This document shows positions 24,519 to 33,923 of a stretch of 64,000 nucleotides of DNA, one piece after another. How positions within the stretch are numbered: the stretch's first letter is position 1; each line of letters opens with the position of its first letter. The translations under genes were made by a program, and so were the position numbers. The notes under the pieces were generated by a model. That model searched no databases and was not told the DNA's origin. It was given only the letters and a program-made list of their open reading frames with translations. The DNA is from M0108 sp044228695 (GTDB taxonomy: Bacteria > Pseudomonadota > Gammaproteobacteria > Chromatiales > Chromatiaceae): the NCBI GenBank assembly GCA_044228695.1, contig JBGAUK010000007.1, forward strand, positions 1-64,000, written 5' to 3'.

Positions 24519-25894
24519 CGGCGTCTTCCCTGCCCTGGACCCTGAATCAAGCCGTCGCCCGGGTGGGTGGCCGGCTGCTGGGTGCCGACGGAGGCTTTCG
24601 TGGCGTGGGTATCGACAGCCGCCAGGACCTGATGGGCCGTCTCTTCGTGGCCTTGTCGGGCGAGCGCCACGATGGCCATGTCTTTGCCGCCAGCGCCCGT
24701 GACCAGGGTGCCGCCGCCCTTATGGTCCAACGACCCCTGGCCATCGATCTGCCCCAGTGGCAGGTCGAGGACACCCGCCTGGCCCTCGGCCAACTGGCCG
24801 CCGCCCATCGCGATCGCTTCGCCGGCCGCGTCGTCGCCCTGACCGGCAGCAACGGCAAGACCACCACCAAGGAGATGATCGCCGCCATCCTCGGCCTGGC
24901 GGGCCGGGTGCGGGCGACACGGGGTAACCTAAACAACGACATCGGTCTGCCCCTGACCCTTCTGGAGGCGGGAGAAGAGGATTTTCTGGTTCTGGAGATG
25001 GGTGCCAACCATCCAGGGGAGATTGCTTATCTGACCGGCATCGCCCGGCCCGAGGTCGCGGCCATCACCAATGCTGGCCGCGCCCATCTGGAGGGTTTCG
25101 GCAGCCTGGCGGGGGTGGCCCGGGCCAAGGGCGAGATCGTCGCGGGTCTGCGCCAGGATGGCATCTTTATCTTTCCCGCCGATTCGCCCTGGTCAGGCTT
25201 GTGGCGCGAACTGGCCGGCGCCCGGACCTGCCTCACCTGCGGCGCGGCTGGCGCGTCGGACCTGAGTGTCGATCCGACGTCGGTGGCGACGCTTTGGGAC
25301 GAGGCGGGCTTCCGCACCGCTTTTCAGGTGATGGTAACCGGCCAGGTTCTGGACCTGGAGTTGGCCCTGGCCGGCACCCACAACGTGCGCAATGCCCTGG
25401 TGGCGGTGGCGATGGTCCACGCCCTGGGGATAGCCCCCAAGGCCATCGTGGCAGGGCTGGCCGCCATGCGGCCGGTTCCGGGTCGCCTGTTTCCCCGCAG
25501 GGTCCCCGGGGGTGCACGTCTCATCGACGATAGCTACAATGCCAACCCGGACTCGGTGGAGGCGGCCATCGCCGTCCTCATGTCCCTCCCTGGACGCCAT
25601 CGGCTGGTCCTGGGGGATCTGGGCGAACTGGGACCCGAGGCGCCCGAACTCCACCATCGCCTGGGTCGGGCGGCCCGGGCGGCCGGAGTAGAGTTTCTCT
25701 ACACGGTTGGCACCCTGAGTGCCGAGGCGGCGGCCGGTTTTGGCTCGGGGGCCCGGCATTTTCCGGATCAGGCGGAACTCATCGCCACCCTACGCCAGGA
25801 CCTGGACAGTGATGATCTGGTTCTCGTCAAGGGCTCGCGACGCGCTGCCCTGGACCGGGTCACGGATACCCTCTGCGTCCAGCCGGAGGGCTGA
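24515..25894 (+). CDS. murF: UDP-MurNAc-tripeptide: D-alanyl-D-alanine ligase MurF
   Basis: 459 residues. N-terminal domain with GVGIDSRQDLMGRLFVALSGERHDGH, ATPase P-loop LTGSNGKTTTKEMIAAIL (~residue 110), the NLNNDIGLPLTLL segment, LEMGANHPGEIAYLTGIARPEVAAITNAGRAHLEGFGS, and the C-terminal domain with LIDDSYNANPDSVEAAI. It adds the D-Ala-D-Ala dipeptide made by Ddl, whose gene lies further down this cluster. Overlaps murE by ATGA; mraY follows after 3 bases. Confidence 0.97.
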   Translation: MTASSLPWTLNQAVARVGGRLLGADGGFRGVGIDSRQDLMGRLFVALSGERHDGHVFAASARDQGAAALMVQRPLAIDLPQWQVEDTRLALGQLAAAHRDRFAGRVVALTGSNGKTTTKEMIAAILGLAGRVRATRGNLNNDIGLPLTLLEAGEEDFLVLEMGANHPGEIAYLTGIARPEVAAITNAGRAHLEGFGSLAGVARAKGEIVAGLRQDGIFIFPADSPWSGLWRELAGARTCLTCGAAGASDLSVDPTSVATLWDEAGFRTAFQVMVTGQVLDLELALAGTHNVRNALVAVAMVHALGIAPKAIVAGLAAMRPVPGRLFPRRVPGGARLIDDSYNANPDSVEAAIAVLMSLPGRHRLVLGDLGELGPEAPELHHRLGRAARAAGVEFLYTVGTLSAEAAAGFGSGARHFPDQAELIATLRQDLDSDDLVLVKGSRRAALDRVTDTLCVQPEG

Positions 25895-25897
25895 AGT

Positions 25898-26980
25898 ATG
25901 TTGCTCTACCTGATCGACTGGCTCACCCAATTCAATAGCGGCTTCGGCGTCTTCCGCTATCTGACCCTGCGCGCCATCCTGGGGGTGCTGACGGCCCTGG
26001 CCATCTCCTTTATCCTGGGCCCGGCCATGATCCGCCGTCTCCGCCAATACAAGATTGGCCAAACGGTGCGCGATGATGGCCCCCAGTCCCACCTCTGCAA
26101 GGCCGGTACCCCCACCATGGGCGGCGCCCTCATGCTGGTAGCGGTGGGGATCTCCACCCTGCTGTGGTCAAACCTGGCCAATATCTATGTCTGGGTAGTG
26201 TTGCTGGTGACCCTGGCCTTCGGCGCCATCGGCCTGGTGGATGACTACAAGAAGCTGGTGCTGCGCAACCCCCGTGGCCTGGCGGCGCGTTACAAGTATT
26301 TCTGGCAGTCGGTGGTGGGGTTGATCGCCGCCGTCTGGCTCTTCTGGATCGCCAAGACGCCGGCGGAGACGGCCCTGCTGATCCCCTATCTCAAGGACGT
26401 CTCCCTGCAACTCGGGCCCTGGTACATCCTGCTGACTTATCTGGTCATCGTCGGGTCGAGCAACGCGGTCAATCTGACGGATGGTCTGGACGGGCTGGCG
26501 GTCATGCCGGTGGTGCTGGTGACGGGGGCCCTGGGCATTTTCGTCTATGCCTCGGGTCACGTTAAGTTCGCCGAGTATTTGCTGATACCCAGCGTTCCCG
26601 GGGTGGGCGAGGTGGTCGTCTTTTGCTCGGCGCTGGTCGGGGCTGGCCTGGGGTTTCTCTGGTTCAACACCTACCCGGCCCAGGTCTTCATGGGCGATGT
26701 GGGGGCCCTGGCCCTGGGCGCGGCCCTCGGGGTCGTGGCCGTGGTCGTCCGGCAGGAACTGGTGCTACTCATCATGGGCGGCATTTTTGTCGCCGAGACC
26801 CTGTCCGTCATGCTCCAGGTCGCCTCCTTCAAGATGACGGGCAAGCGCATCTTTCGCATGGCGCCCCTGCACCACCACTTCGAACTCAAGGGCTGGCCGG
26901 AGCCACGGGTCATCGTGCGCTTCTGGATCCTTAGCGTCATCCTGGTCCTGGTGGGGCTCGCGAGCCTCAAGATCCGCTGA
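25898..26980 (+). CDS. mraY: Phospho-MurNAc-pentapeptide transferase MraY
   Basis: 360 residues, about ten transmembrane helices. Signature blocks: KAGTPTMGGALML near residue 67-79, the catalytic GLVDDYKKLVLRNPRGL near 115-130, SSNAVNLTDGLDGLAVMP near 188, GFLWFNTYPAQVFMGDVGALALG near 253, and the terminal APLHHHFELKGWPEPRVIVRFWI. It transfers phospho-MurNAc-pentapeptide to undecaprenyl phosphate to make lipid I at the inner face of the cytoplasmic membrane. Shine-Dalgarno CGGAGG lies ~10 bases upstream. The stop overlaps the murD start. Confidence 0.98.
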   Translation: MLLYLIDWLTQFNSGFGVFRYLTLRAILGVLTALAISFILGPAMIRRLRQYKIGQTVRDDGPQSHLCKAGTPTMGGALMLVAVGISTLLWSNLANIYVWVVLLVTLAFGAIGLVDDYKKLVLRNPRGLAARYKYFWQSVVGLIAAVWLFWIAKTPAETALLIPYLKDVSLQLGPWYILLTYLVIVGSSNAVNLTDGLDGLAVMPVVLVTGALGIFVYASGHVKFAEYLLIPSVPGVGEVVVFCSALVGAGLGFLWFNTYPAQVFMGDVGALALGAALGVVAVVVRQELVLLIMGGIFVAETLSVMLQVASFKMTGKRIFRMAPLHHHFELKGWPEPRVIVRFWILSVILVLVGLASLKIR

Positions 26981-28365
26981 TGAAAAGCTTCCTCCACCCC
27001 CAAGGCGACTCCCAGGGACCCCCGACCCACCCCAAGACCCTGGTCCTGGGGCTCGGCAAGACGGGCCTGTCCTGCGCCCGCTATCTCCGGGCCCAGGGCG
27101 TGCCCGTGGCGGTGACCGACACCCGGTCCAAGCCCCCCGGGCTGGAGGCGGCGCGAGAGGAAATGCCGGACCTGCCGCTCTTCCTGGGCGACTTCGATGC
27201 GGCGGCCCTGGCGGCGGCTGAACGCCTGGTCATCAGTCCGGGCATTCCCGTGAGCGACCAACGCCTGGCGGTAGCCCTGGGGCGCGGTTTGGAGGTGGTG
27301 GGCGACATCGAGCTCTTTGCCCGCGCCGCCCAGGCCACCATCGTCGCCATCACCGGCTCCAACGGCAAGAGCACGGTCACGACCCTGGTCGGTGAGATGG
27401 CGCGGGCGAGTGGGCTGAGGACGGCGGTGGGTGGCAACCTGGGGGAGCCCGCCTTGGATCTGCTTGATCCCCGGGTCGAGCTGTACGTCCTGGAACTCTC
27501 CAGCTTCCAGCTGGAGACGACCTGGTCCTTGCGACCGCGGGTGGCTACGGTCCTGAACATCTCCGCCGATCACCTGGATCGCTATCCGAGTCTGGAGGCC
27601 TACGCGGCCACCAAGGCCAGTCTCTTACGTGGCGCCGAGGTGGCTCTGCTCAATCGCGATGACCCCATGGTCGCGGCCATGGCGGGGTTGGCCGGGCGGG
27701 ATATCGGCTTTAGCCTGGGTGTACCCCGGTCGGAAGCTGATTTTGGCCTGCTGGAGCGCGAGGGCACGACCTGGCTAGCGCGGGGCGACCAGCCCCTGAT
27801 GCGGACGGACGAAATGTCCCTGGCTGGCGGCCACAATCTGGCCAATGCCCTGGCGGCCCTGGCCCTCGCCGAGGTGGCTGGCCTGCCGCTGGCGCCCTGC
27901 CTGGGGGCGCTGCGGGCCTTCCAGGGCCTGGCCCATCGGACCGTGCTGGTGGCGGAGTGCCGGGGCGTGCGCTGGTTCGACGATTCCAAAGGCACCAATC
28001 CGGGGGCCACGGTGGCGGCCCTGCGGGGCCTGATCGACCCGGCCGGGCCGGGCCGGGCCGTGCTCATCGCCGGTGGCGACGGCAAGGGTGCCGACTTTGG
28101 CGAGCTGGCAGAGACGATCGGGCACACCGCCCGGGCCGTTATCCTGATCGGCCGCGACGGTCCCCGGATCGAGGGCGCCATCGCGGGCCGGGTCCCCACC
28201 CAACTGGCTCGGGATATGGAAGAGGCGGTGCGGCTGGCGGCATTGGTCGCACTGCCCGGCGACTCGGTATTGTTGTCACCGGCCTGCGCCAGTTTCGATA
28301 TGTTCGACAATTACGAACATCGCGGCCGGGTCTTCGTGGCGGCGGTGAAGGGGCTCGGGGTATGA
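26980..28365 (+). CDS. murD: UDP-MurNAc-L-alanine: D-glutamate ligase MurD
   Basis: 461 residues. Rossmann-like N-terminal domain (TLVLGLGKTGLSCARYLRAQG), ATPase P-loop AITGSNGKSTVTTLVGEM near residue 122, LELSSFQLETTWSLRPRVATVLNISADHLDRY, the hinge AGGHNLANALAALALAE, and C-terminal ligand domain with FDDSKGTNPGATVAALRG and LIAGGDGKGADF. It adds D-Glu, the second residue of the stem. The ATG shares bases with the mraY stop (TGATG); the end overlaps the ftsW start by 4 bases. Confidence 0.98.
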   Translation: MKSFLHPQGDSQGPPTHPKTLVLGLGKTGLSCARYLRAQGVPVAVTDTRSKPPGLEAAREEMPDLPLFLGDFDAAALAAAERLVISPGIPVSDQRLAVALGRGLEVVGDIELFARAAQATIVAITGSNGKSTVTTLVGEMARASGLRTAVGGNLGEPALDLLDPRVELYVLELSSFQLETTWSLRPRVATVLNISADHLDRYPSLEAYAATKASLLRGAEVALLNRDDPMVAAMAGLAGRDIGFSLGVPRSEADFGLLEREGTTWLARGDQPLMRTDEMSLAGGHNLANALAALALAEVAGLPLAPCLGALRAFQGLAHRTVLVAECRGVRWFDDSKGTNPGATVAALRGLIDPAGPGRAVLIAGGDGKGADFGELAETIGHTARAVILIGRDGPRIEGAIAGRVPTQLARDMEEAVRLAALVALPGDSVLLSPACASFDMFDNYEHRGRVFVAAVKGLGV

Positions 28366-29564
28366 GCGAGGCCTTAGAAAACGGCAAGCCCCTGTCCCGC
28401 CGGCAACAGGCGCCACGCCTGCCCGAGATGGATTGGACCCTGCTGATCGCCGCGGCGGCCCTGATCGGGTTAGGCTTCGTCATGGTGGCCTCGGCCTCCA
28501 TGCCCATCGCCGATCGCCAGTTCCATGATCCCTTCCACTTCATCTGGCGCCATGCGGCGGCACTGGCATTGGCCCTGGCGGCCGCCCTGGGGGTCCTGGC
28601 GGTGCCCATCCGCTTTTGGGAGCGACACGGGACCCTGCTTTTTTTCCTGGGCATCCTCTTGCTGGTGATGGTGCTAATCCCTGGCCTGGGACGCAACGTC
28701 AATGGTGCCACCCGCTGGATACCCCTGGGTCCCTTCAATCTCCAAAGCTCCGAGTTCATGAAGTTCTTCGCCGTCATCTTCATCGCCGGCTACCTGGTGC
28801 GACGGCGCGAGGAGGTCGAAACCCGTTTTATGGGCTTTGTCAAACCCATGGTACTGATCGCCATCGCCGCCACCCTCATCATGGCGGAGCCCGACTTTGG
28901 CACCACGGTGGTGCTGATGGCTACCGTCATGGCCATGCTCTTTCTGGGGGGGGTCAATATCGCCTACTTTGGCGCCCTGGTCGGCCTCGTGGTCCTGGCG
29001 GGGGTGGCCCTGGTGATCACCTCTCCCTACCGGATGCAGCGGGTCATCTCTTATCGGGATCCCTGGGCGGATCCCTTCGATACTGGCTTCCAGTTAAGTC
29101 AGGCCCTGATCGCCTTCGGGCGGGGGGAATGGGCCGGGGTTGGGCTGGGGAACGGCATCCAAAAACAGTTTTATCTCCCCGAGGCACACACCGACTTCAT
29201 CATAGCCGTCGTCGGCGAGGAGTTGGGGCTGGCGGGGGTGCTGCTGGTCCTGGTCGCCTTTGGCTTTATCGTCTGGCGCGCCTTTCTCATCGGCTTTCGC
29301 GCCCGGCGGGCGGGACGGCATTTCGAGGCCTATCTGGCCCAGGGTTTTGGTTTGGGCCTGGGTCTCCAGGGGCTTATCAATATTGGGGTCAATGTCGGCC
29401 TGTTGCCGACCAAGGGCCTGACCCTGCCCTTTATGAGCTATGGCAGCAACAGCCTCATCGTCGCCAGCATGATCATCGCCGTGCTGTTACGCATCGACAT
29501 GGAAGCCAAGCGTGACCCAAGTTCAGAACCAATCGTGGGTAGGGTGTCATGGGTGCGTGCCTAG
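28362..29564 (+). CDS. ftsW: Septal peptidoglycan glycosyltransferase FtsW (SEDS family)
   Basis: 400 residues from the ATG at 28362, overlapping the murD stop; the open frame further upstream is a shadow inside murD. About ten transmembrane helices. SEDS-family blocks: GRNVNGATRWIPLGPFNLQSSEFMKFF (~115-140), MAEPDFGTTVVLMATVMAMLFLGG, PYRMQRVISYRDPWADPFDTGFQLSQALIAFGRGEWAGVGLGNG, LPEAHTDFIIAVVGEELG and LPTKGLTLPFMSYGSNS. It polymerises lipid II at the septum with FtsI. The last 16 bases overlap murG. Confidence 0.97.
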   Translation: MSEALENGKPLSRRQQAPRLPEMDWTLLIAAAALIGLGFVMVASASMPIADRQFHDPFHFIWRHAAALALALAAALGVLAVPIRFWERHGTLLFFLGILLLVMVLIPGLGRNVNGATRWIPLGPFNLQSSEFMKFFAVIFIAGYLVRRREEVETRFMGFVKPMVLIAIAATLIMAEPDFGTTVVLMATVMAMLFLGGVNIAYFGALVGLVVLAGVALVITSPYRMQRVISYRDPWADPFDTGFQLSQALIAFGRGEWAGVGLGNGIQKQFYLPEAHTDFIIAVVGEELGLAGVLLVLVAFGFIVWRAFLIGFRARRAGRHFEAYLAQGFGLGLGLQGLINIGVNVGLLPTKGLTLPFMSYGSNSLIVASMIIAVLLRIDMEAKRDPSSEPIVGRVSWVRA

Positions 29565-30628
29565 CCGTCATGGCCGGCGGGACCGGCGGTCATGTCTTTC
29601 CGGCCCTGGCGGTTGCCGAGCTGTTGCGGGACCAGGGACAGGAGGTCTTCTGGATGGGGACCCGCCAGAAGATGGAGGCGCGGTTGGTGCCCGAGCATGG
29701 CTTTGAGATCGAGTGGATCGGCATCGAGGGCCTACGGGGCAAGGGTGGGCTCGCGTTACTGTCGGCCCCTTGGCAGCTGACGGTGGCCATGTCCCAGGCG
29801 GCCAGTATCCTGCGTCGCCGGCGTCCGAACCTGGTGCTGGGCATGGGGGGATTCGCCTCGGGCCCAGGCGGTCTCGTGGCCCGCATGCTGGGTATTCCCC
29901 TGGTTATCCATGAACAAAATCAAGTGCCGGGACTTACCAACCAGTGGCTGTCCCGGATTGCCCGCCGCGTCTTCCAGGCCTTTCCCAACAGCTTTCCCGC
30001 GAGTCGTGGGGCCGAGACCTGCGGCAACCCGGTGCGCCCCGAGATTAGCGCCCTGGCTGCCCCGGCAGAACGTCTGGGCCCGCGCCAGGGCAGGACACGT
30101 CTGCTGGTGGTCGGGGGCTCCCTGGGTGCCCAGGCCCTGAACGAGCAGGTCGCCGCCGCCGTGGCGCTCATGCCGCTAGATGCCCGCCCCCTGATTCGCC
30201 ACCAGGCCGGTGAACGGACCCTGGAAGTCGCTCGCCAGGCTTACGCCAGCGCCAGGGTCGAGGCCGAGGTGACGCCTTTTATCAGGGACATGGCGGAGGC
30301 CTATGGCTGGGCGGATCTGGTAATATGTCGCGCCGGCGCCCTGACGGTGTCGGAACTGGCCGCCGCGGGGCTGGGCGCGATTCTGGTCCCCTACCCCTCG
30401 GCGGTAGATGATCATCAGACCGCTAACGCCGCCTACCTGGCGGACCCTGGCGGGGCAGAGATTCTGCCCCAATCCCAATTAAACGCCGCGAGACTAGGCG
30501 CCATTCTGACCCGGTTACTCGGTGACCGCGCCCGTCTCCTGGCCATGGCCGAGGCGGCCCGCGCCCGGGCCATGCCGGATGCCGCGAGACATATCGCCGC
30601 TGCTTGCCTCGCCGAGGTTGCCCCATGA
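29549..30628 (+). CDS. murG: UDP-GlcNAc: lipid I N-acetylglucosaminyltransferase MurG
   Basis: 359 residues. N-terminal domain with the glycine-rich AGGTGGHVFPALAVAELL, then GMGGFASGPGGLVARMLGIPLVIHEQNQVPGLTNQWLSRIA. C-terminal UDP-GlcNAc domain with LLVVGGSLGAQALNEQVAAAV, ADLVICRAGALTVSELAAAGLGAILVPYPSAVDDHQTANAAYL. It is a membrane-associated GT28 enzyme that converts lipid I to lipid II. Starts 16 bases inside ftsW and ends with an ATGA overlap with murC. Confidence 0.98.
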   Translation: MGACLAVMAGGTGGHVFPALAVAELLRDQGQEVFWMGTRQKMEARLVPEHGFEIEWIGIEGLRGKGGLALLSAPWQLTVAMSQAASILRRRRPNLVLGMGGFASGPGGLVARMLGIPLVIHEQNQVPGLTNQWLSRIARRVFQAFPNSFPASRGAETCGNPVRPEISALAAPAERLGPRQGRTRLLVVGGSLGAQALNEQVAAAVALMPLDARPLIRHQAGERTLEVARQAYASARVEAEVTPFIRDMAEAYGWADLVICRAGALTVSELAAAGLGAILVPYPSAVDDHQTANAAYLADPGGAEILPQSQLNAARLGAILTRLLGDRARLLAMAEAARARAMPDAARHIAAACLAEVAP

Positions 30629-32076
30629 ATAACCCCTCCCTTCTCTTGCCTGGGCATCATGCCGGTCGCATGGGCCGTATTCGCCGCCTGCACTTCATCG
30701 GTATCGGCGGCGCGGGCATGAGCGGTATCGCCGAAATCATGCTGGACCTGGGCTACGAGGTATCCGGCTCCGACAAGCGTGCCAACGCGGCGACCCACCG
30801 GCTAGAGAAGCTGGGCGCCCGTGTCTTCATCGGCCATGCAGCGGAACAGATCCAGGGTGTGGATGCCGTCGTCGTTTCCAGCGCCATCGACGAAGCCAAC
30901 CCCGAGATCATCGCCGCGCGCGCGGTCCGCGCGCCCCTGGTGCGGCGCGCCGAGATGCTGGCGGAACTCATGCGCTTTTACTATGGCGTGGCGGTCGCCG
31001 GTACCCACGGCAAGACCACCACCACCAGTCTGGTGGCGAGCGTCCTGGCGGAGGGTGGCCTTGACCCCACCTTTATTATCGGTGGCCTCTTGAACAGCGC
31101 TGGAGCCAACGCCCGGCTTGGCAGCCACCACTACCTGGTGGCGGAGGCCGACGAGAGCGATGCCTCCTTCCTCTATTTGCAGCCCATGCTGTCGGTCATC
31201 ACCAACATCGACGCCGACCACATGGTGACCTATGGCAACGACTTTGGCCGGCTGCGCAATACCTTCATGGAATTTCTGCACCATCTGCCCTTCTACGGGC
31301 TGGCGGTGCTCTGTATCGATGACAAGGAGGTGCGCGACCTGGTACCCGAGGTCCCGCGTCCCGTGCGGACCTATGGCACCCGGGCGGAGGCGGACGTGCG
31401 GGCCGATCAGGTCCGCCAGGAAGGGTTGCGGATGTTCTTCGAGGTCCAGCATGCGGGCGGCCGTTTCCCGGTAGAACTCAACCTTCCTGGTCGACACAAT
31501 GTCCTTAATGCCCTGGCGGCGATCGCCGTGGGTCTGGAGCTAGGAGTGCCGGTGGAGGCCATCCGCCGGGCCCTGTCGGGATTCCAGGGCATCGGCCGGC
31601 GCTTCGTGGTGAGCCAGGTCCAGGATGCCGCGGGTCGCGGCTTGATCCTCATCGACGACTATGGCCATCACCCCCGCGAGGTGGCGGCGACCCTGGAGGC
31701 GGCGCGGCAGGGCTGGCCCGGCCGGCGGCTGGTGTTGGTCTTCCAGCCCCACCGTTACAGCCGCACCCAGGAGCAGTTCGATGACTTTGTTCAGGTCCTT
31801 TCCGGCGTGGACCGCCTGGTGCTCTGCGAGGTCTATCCCGCCGGGGAGGCGCCCATCCCCGGGGCCGATGGCCGCGCCCTCAGTCGCGCGATTCGCGCCC
31901 GTGCACAGGTCGATCCCGTCTTTTGCCAGCAGCTTGACGAGGTGCCGGCGGTACTGGGCCATCTCCTGGAGGACGGTGACCTGGTGTTGCTCTCCGGGGC
32001 GGGGGACATTGGCGGGCTGGCCGCGCGCCTGCCCGGGATGCTGCGGCGGGGAGATGGGGACGATGGCCGGGATTAG
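30625..32076 (+). CDS. murC: UDP-N-acetylmuramate: L-alanine ligase MurC
   Basis: 483 residues from the ATG at 30625 overlapping the murG stop. Rossmann N-terminal domain (RLHFIGIGGAGMSGIAEIMLDLGYEVSGSD), P-loop AVAGTHGKTTTTSLVASVLAEGG near residue 125, EADESDASFLYLQPMLSVITNIDADHM, LPGRHNVLNALAAIAVG, and C-terminal IDDYGHHPREVAATLEAARQGWPGRRLVLVFQPHRYSRTQ. First ligase of the stem-peptide pathway. A 36-bp gap separates it from murB, the longest gap within the mur run. Confidence 0.98.
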   Translation: MNNPSLLLPGHHAGRMGRIRRLHFIGIGGAGMSGIAEIMLDLGYEVSGSDKRANAATHRLEKLGARVFIGHAAEQIQGVDAVVVSSAIDEANPEIIAARAVRAPLVRRAEMLAELMRFYYGVAVAGTHGKTTTTSLVASVLAEGGLDPTFIIGGLLNSAGANARLGSHHYLVAEADESDASFLYLQPMLSVITNIDADHMVTYGNDFGRLRNTFMEFLHHLPFYGLAVLCIDDKEVRDLVPEVPRPVRTYGTRAEADVRADQVRQEGLRMFFEVQHAGGRFPVELNLPGRHNVLNALAAIAVGLELGVPVEAIRRALSGFQGIGRRFVVSQVQDAAGRGLILIDDYGHHPREVAATLEAARQGWPGRRLVLVFQPHRYSRTQEQFDDFVQVLSGVDRLVLCEVYPAGEAPIPGADGRALSRAIRARAQVDPVFCQQLDEVPAVLGHLLEDGDLVLLSGAGDIGGLAARLPGMLRRGDGDDGRD

Positions 32077-32112
32077 GGCGCGGGACCCCGCGCTTGCCGG
32101 GGGGCGCGGCCG

Positions 32113-33009
32113 ATGATTGGCGCCACTTCCCCCCCCCGCGGCGAGCTCCGCCTGGACGAGCCTTTGGCGCGCCATACCAGTTGGCGGGTGGGCGGACCGG
32201 CCAAGCGTTTCTATCGCCCGGCGGACGCGGCGGATCTGGTCGTCTTTTTGGGCACCCTGGATGCCGAGGAGCCGCTCCTTTGGCTGGGTTTGGGGAGCAA
32301 CCTCCTAGTCAGTGACGAGGGCTTTGCCGGCACGGTCATCCAGACGCAGGGCCGCTTAAGCGCCCTGGAGCGGCTGGGCGACCTGGGGCTGAGGGCGGAA
32401 TGTGGTGTCTCCTGTGCCAGCGCCGCGCGCTTCGCCGCCCGCGCGGGCCTGGCCGGGATCGAGTTCCTGGCCGGCATCCCGGGCACTCTGGGCGGGGCCC
32501 TGGCCCTGAATGCAGGGGCCCACGGCGGCGAGACGTGGGAGCGGGTGAGCAAGGTCATGACGGTGGACCGCGCGGGTCGGGTCCGGGAGCGACTCCCCGC
32601 GGACTTCCGGGTTGACTATCGCCAGGTCGAGGGGCCTAGGGAGGAGTGGTTTCTCGCTGTTGAACTAGCCCTGGAGGCAGGCGAGCCCGCGGCCTGCCAG
32701 GCCCGTATTCGTGACCTCCTGGAGCGACGCAACCAGTCCCAACCCATCGGCCAGCCGAGTTGCGGGTCGGTCTTTCGCAATCCGCCCGGGGATTATGCCG
32801 CGCGCCTGATCGAAGCCGCGGGTCTGAAGGGTGAGTGCGAGGGCGGTGCCCAGGTATCGACCCGGCACGCGAATTTCATCATCAACACCGGCGGCGCCAG
32901 TGCCCATGACATCCTGCGGCTGATCGAGCGGGTGCGGGCGCGGGTGGCTAGCCAAAGCGGTGTGACGCTGCGGACCGAGGTCCATTTCATTGGAGGAGAG
33001 ACGGCATGA
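32113..33009 (+). CDS. murB: UDP-N-acetylenolpyruvoylglucosamine reductase MurB
   Basis: 298 residues, FAD-dependent. FAD-binding segment HTSWRVGGPAKRFYRPADAADLV near the N-terminus and LWLGLGSNLLVSDEGFAGTVI. Then GIEFLAGIPGTLGGALALNAGAHGGE, and the C-terminal GQPSCGSVFRNPPGDYAARLIEAAGLKG with the catalytic Ser of GSVF. It lacks the extra loop of the E. coli-type (type I) enzyme, so by length and motif it is a type II MurB. Having murB inside dcw, after murC, is typical of many proteobacteria but not E. coli. Ends by ATGA overlap with ddl. Confidence 0.96.
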   Translation: MIGATSPPRGELRLDEPLARHTSWRVGGPAKRFYRPADAADLVVFLGTLDAEEPLLWLGLGSNLLVSDEGFAGTVIQTQGRLSALERLGDLGLRAECGVSCASAARFAARAGLAGIEFLAGIPGTLGGALALNAGAHGGETWERVSKVMTVDRAGRVRERLPADFRVDYRQVEGPREEWFLAVELALEAGEPAACQARIRDLLERRNQSQPIGQPSCGSVFRNPPGDYAARLIEAAGLKGECEGGAQVSTRHANFIINTGGASAHDILRLIERVRARVASQSGVTLRTEVHFIGGETA

Positions 33010-33923
33010 ATCCGGACGTGGCTCATTTCGGCAAGGTGGCCTTGCTCCTGGGAGGCACCTCGGCGGAGCGCGAGATCTCACTCAGGAGCGGCCAGGCCGT
33101 GCTCGCCGCCCTGGGGCGCCGGGGGGTGGAGGTGGAGCCCATTGACCCGGATGCTAGCGTCCTCGAGCGGCTGCGGCTGGGGGGTTACGACCGCGTCTTC
33201 ATCATGCTCCACGGCCGGGGTGGCGAGGATGGTCAAATTCAGGGAGCCCTGGAGACCCTGGGCCTGCCTTACACGGGTTCGGGCGTCCTGGGCTCGGCAC
33301 TGGGCATGGACAAATATCGCTGCAAGCTGGCCTGGCAGGGCGCGGGCCTGCCCACGGCGGACTTCGTACCGCTCCGGGTGGACGGTGACCTGCCGCGCGC
33401 GGCGGGCCTGGGCTTTCCCCTCATGATCAAACCGGCCCACGAGGGCTCCAGTATTGGCATGGCGCGGGTGGAGGACGAGGAGCAACTGGCCTCTGCCTGG
33501 GGCGAGGCGGGGCGTTACGACCGCCTGGTGATCGCCGAGCGTTGGATCTCCGGCCCCGAATTTACCTGCGCCATTCTCGGCGATGAGGCCTTGCCCATGA
33601 TCCGGCTGGAGACGCCCCGCGCCTTCTACGACTATCAGGCTAAATATTTCGCCGATGACACCCGCTACCTCTGTCCCTGCGGACTGTCCCCGGAGCAGGA
33701 GAAGCGATTACAAGCCCTGGCCCTCTCGGCCTTCGAGACCGTCGGCGCCAGAGGCTGGGGTAGGGTAGACCTGATGTTGGATGGGGAGGGAGTACCCAAT
33801 CTGTTGGAGATCAACACGGTGCCAGGCATGACCGATCATAGCCTGGTGCCCATGGCGGCCAAGGCCCGAGGGATCGGCTTTGATGAACTGGTCTGGCGCA
33901 TCCTGGAGACGAGCCTTGAATAG
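33006..33923 (+). CDS. ddl: D-alanine: D-alanine ligase
   Basis: 305 residues, DdlB type, ATP-grasp fold. Start KVALLLGGTSAEREISLRSGQAVLAAL, then IMLHGRGGEDGQIQGALETLGLPYTGSGVLGSALGMDKYRCK, PLMIKPAHEGSSIGM, and the C-terminal RVDLMLDGEGVPNLLEINTVPGMTDHSLVPMAAKARGI. It makes the D-Ala-D-Ala dipeptide used by MurF. Start overlaps murB; the 3' end overlaps ftsQ by 41 bases if ftsQ starts at 33883. Confidence 0.97.
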   Translation: MNPDVAHFGKVALLLGGTSAEREISLRSGQAVLAALGRRGVEVEPIDPDASVLERLRLGGYDRVFIMLHGRGGEDGQIQGALETLGLPYTGSGVLGSALGMDKYRCKLAWQGAGLPTADFVPLRVDGDLPRAAGLGFPLMIKPAHEGSSIGMARVEDEEQLASAWGEAGRYDRLVIAERWISGPEFTCAILGDEALPMIRLETPRAFYDYQAKYFADDTRYLCPCGLSPEQEKRLQALALSAFETVGARGWGRVDLMLDGEGVPNLLEINTVPGMTDHSLVPMAAKARGIGFDELVWRILETSLE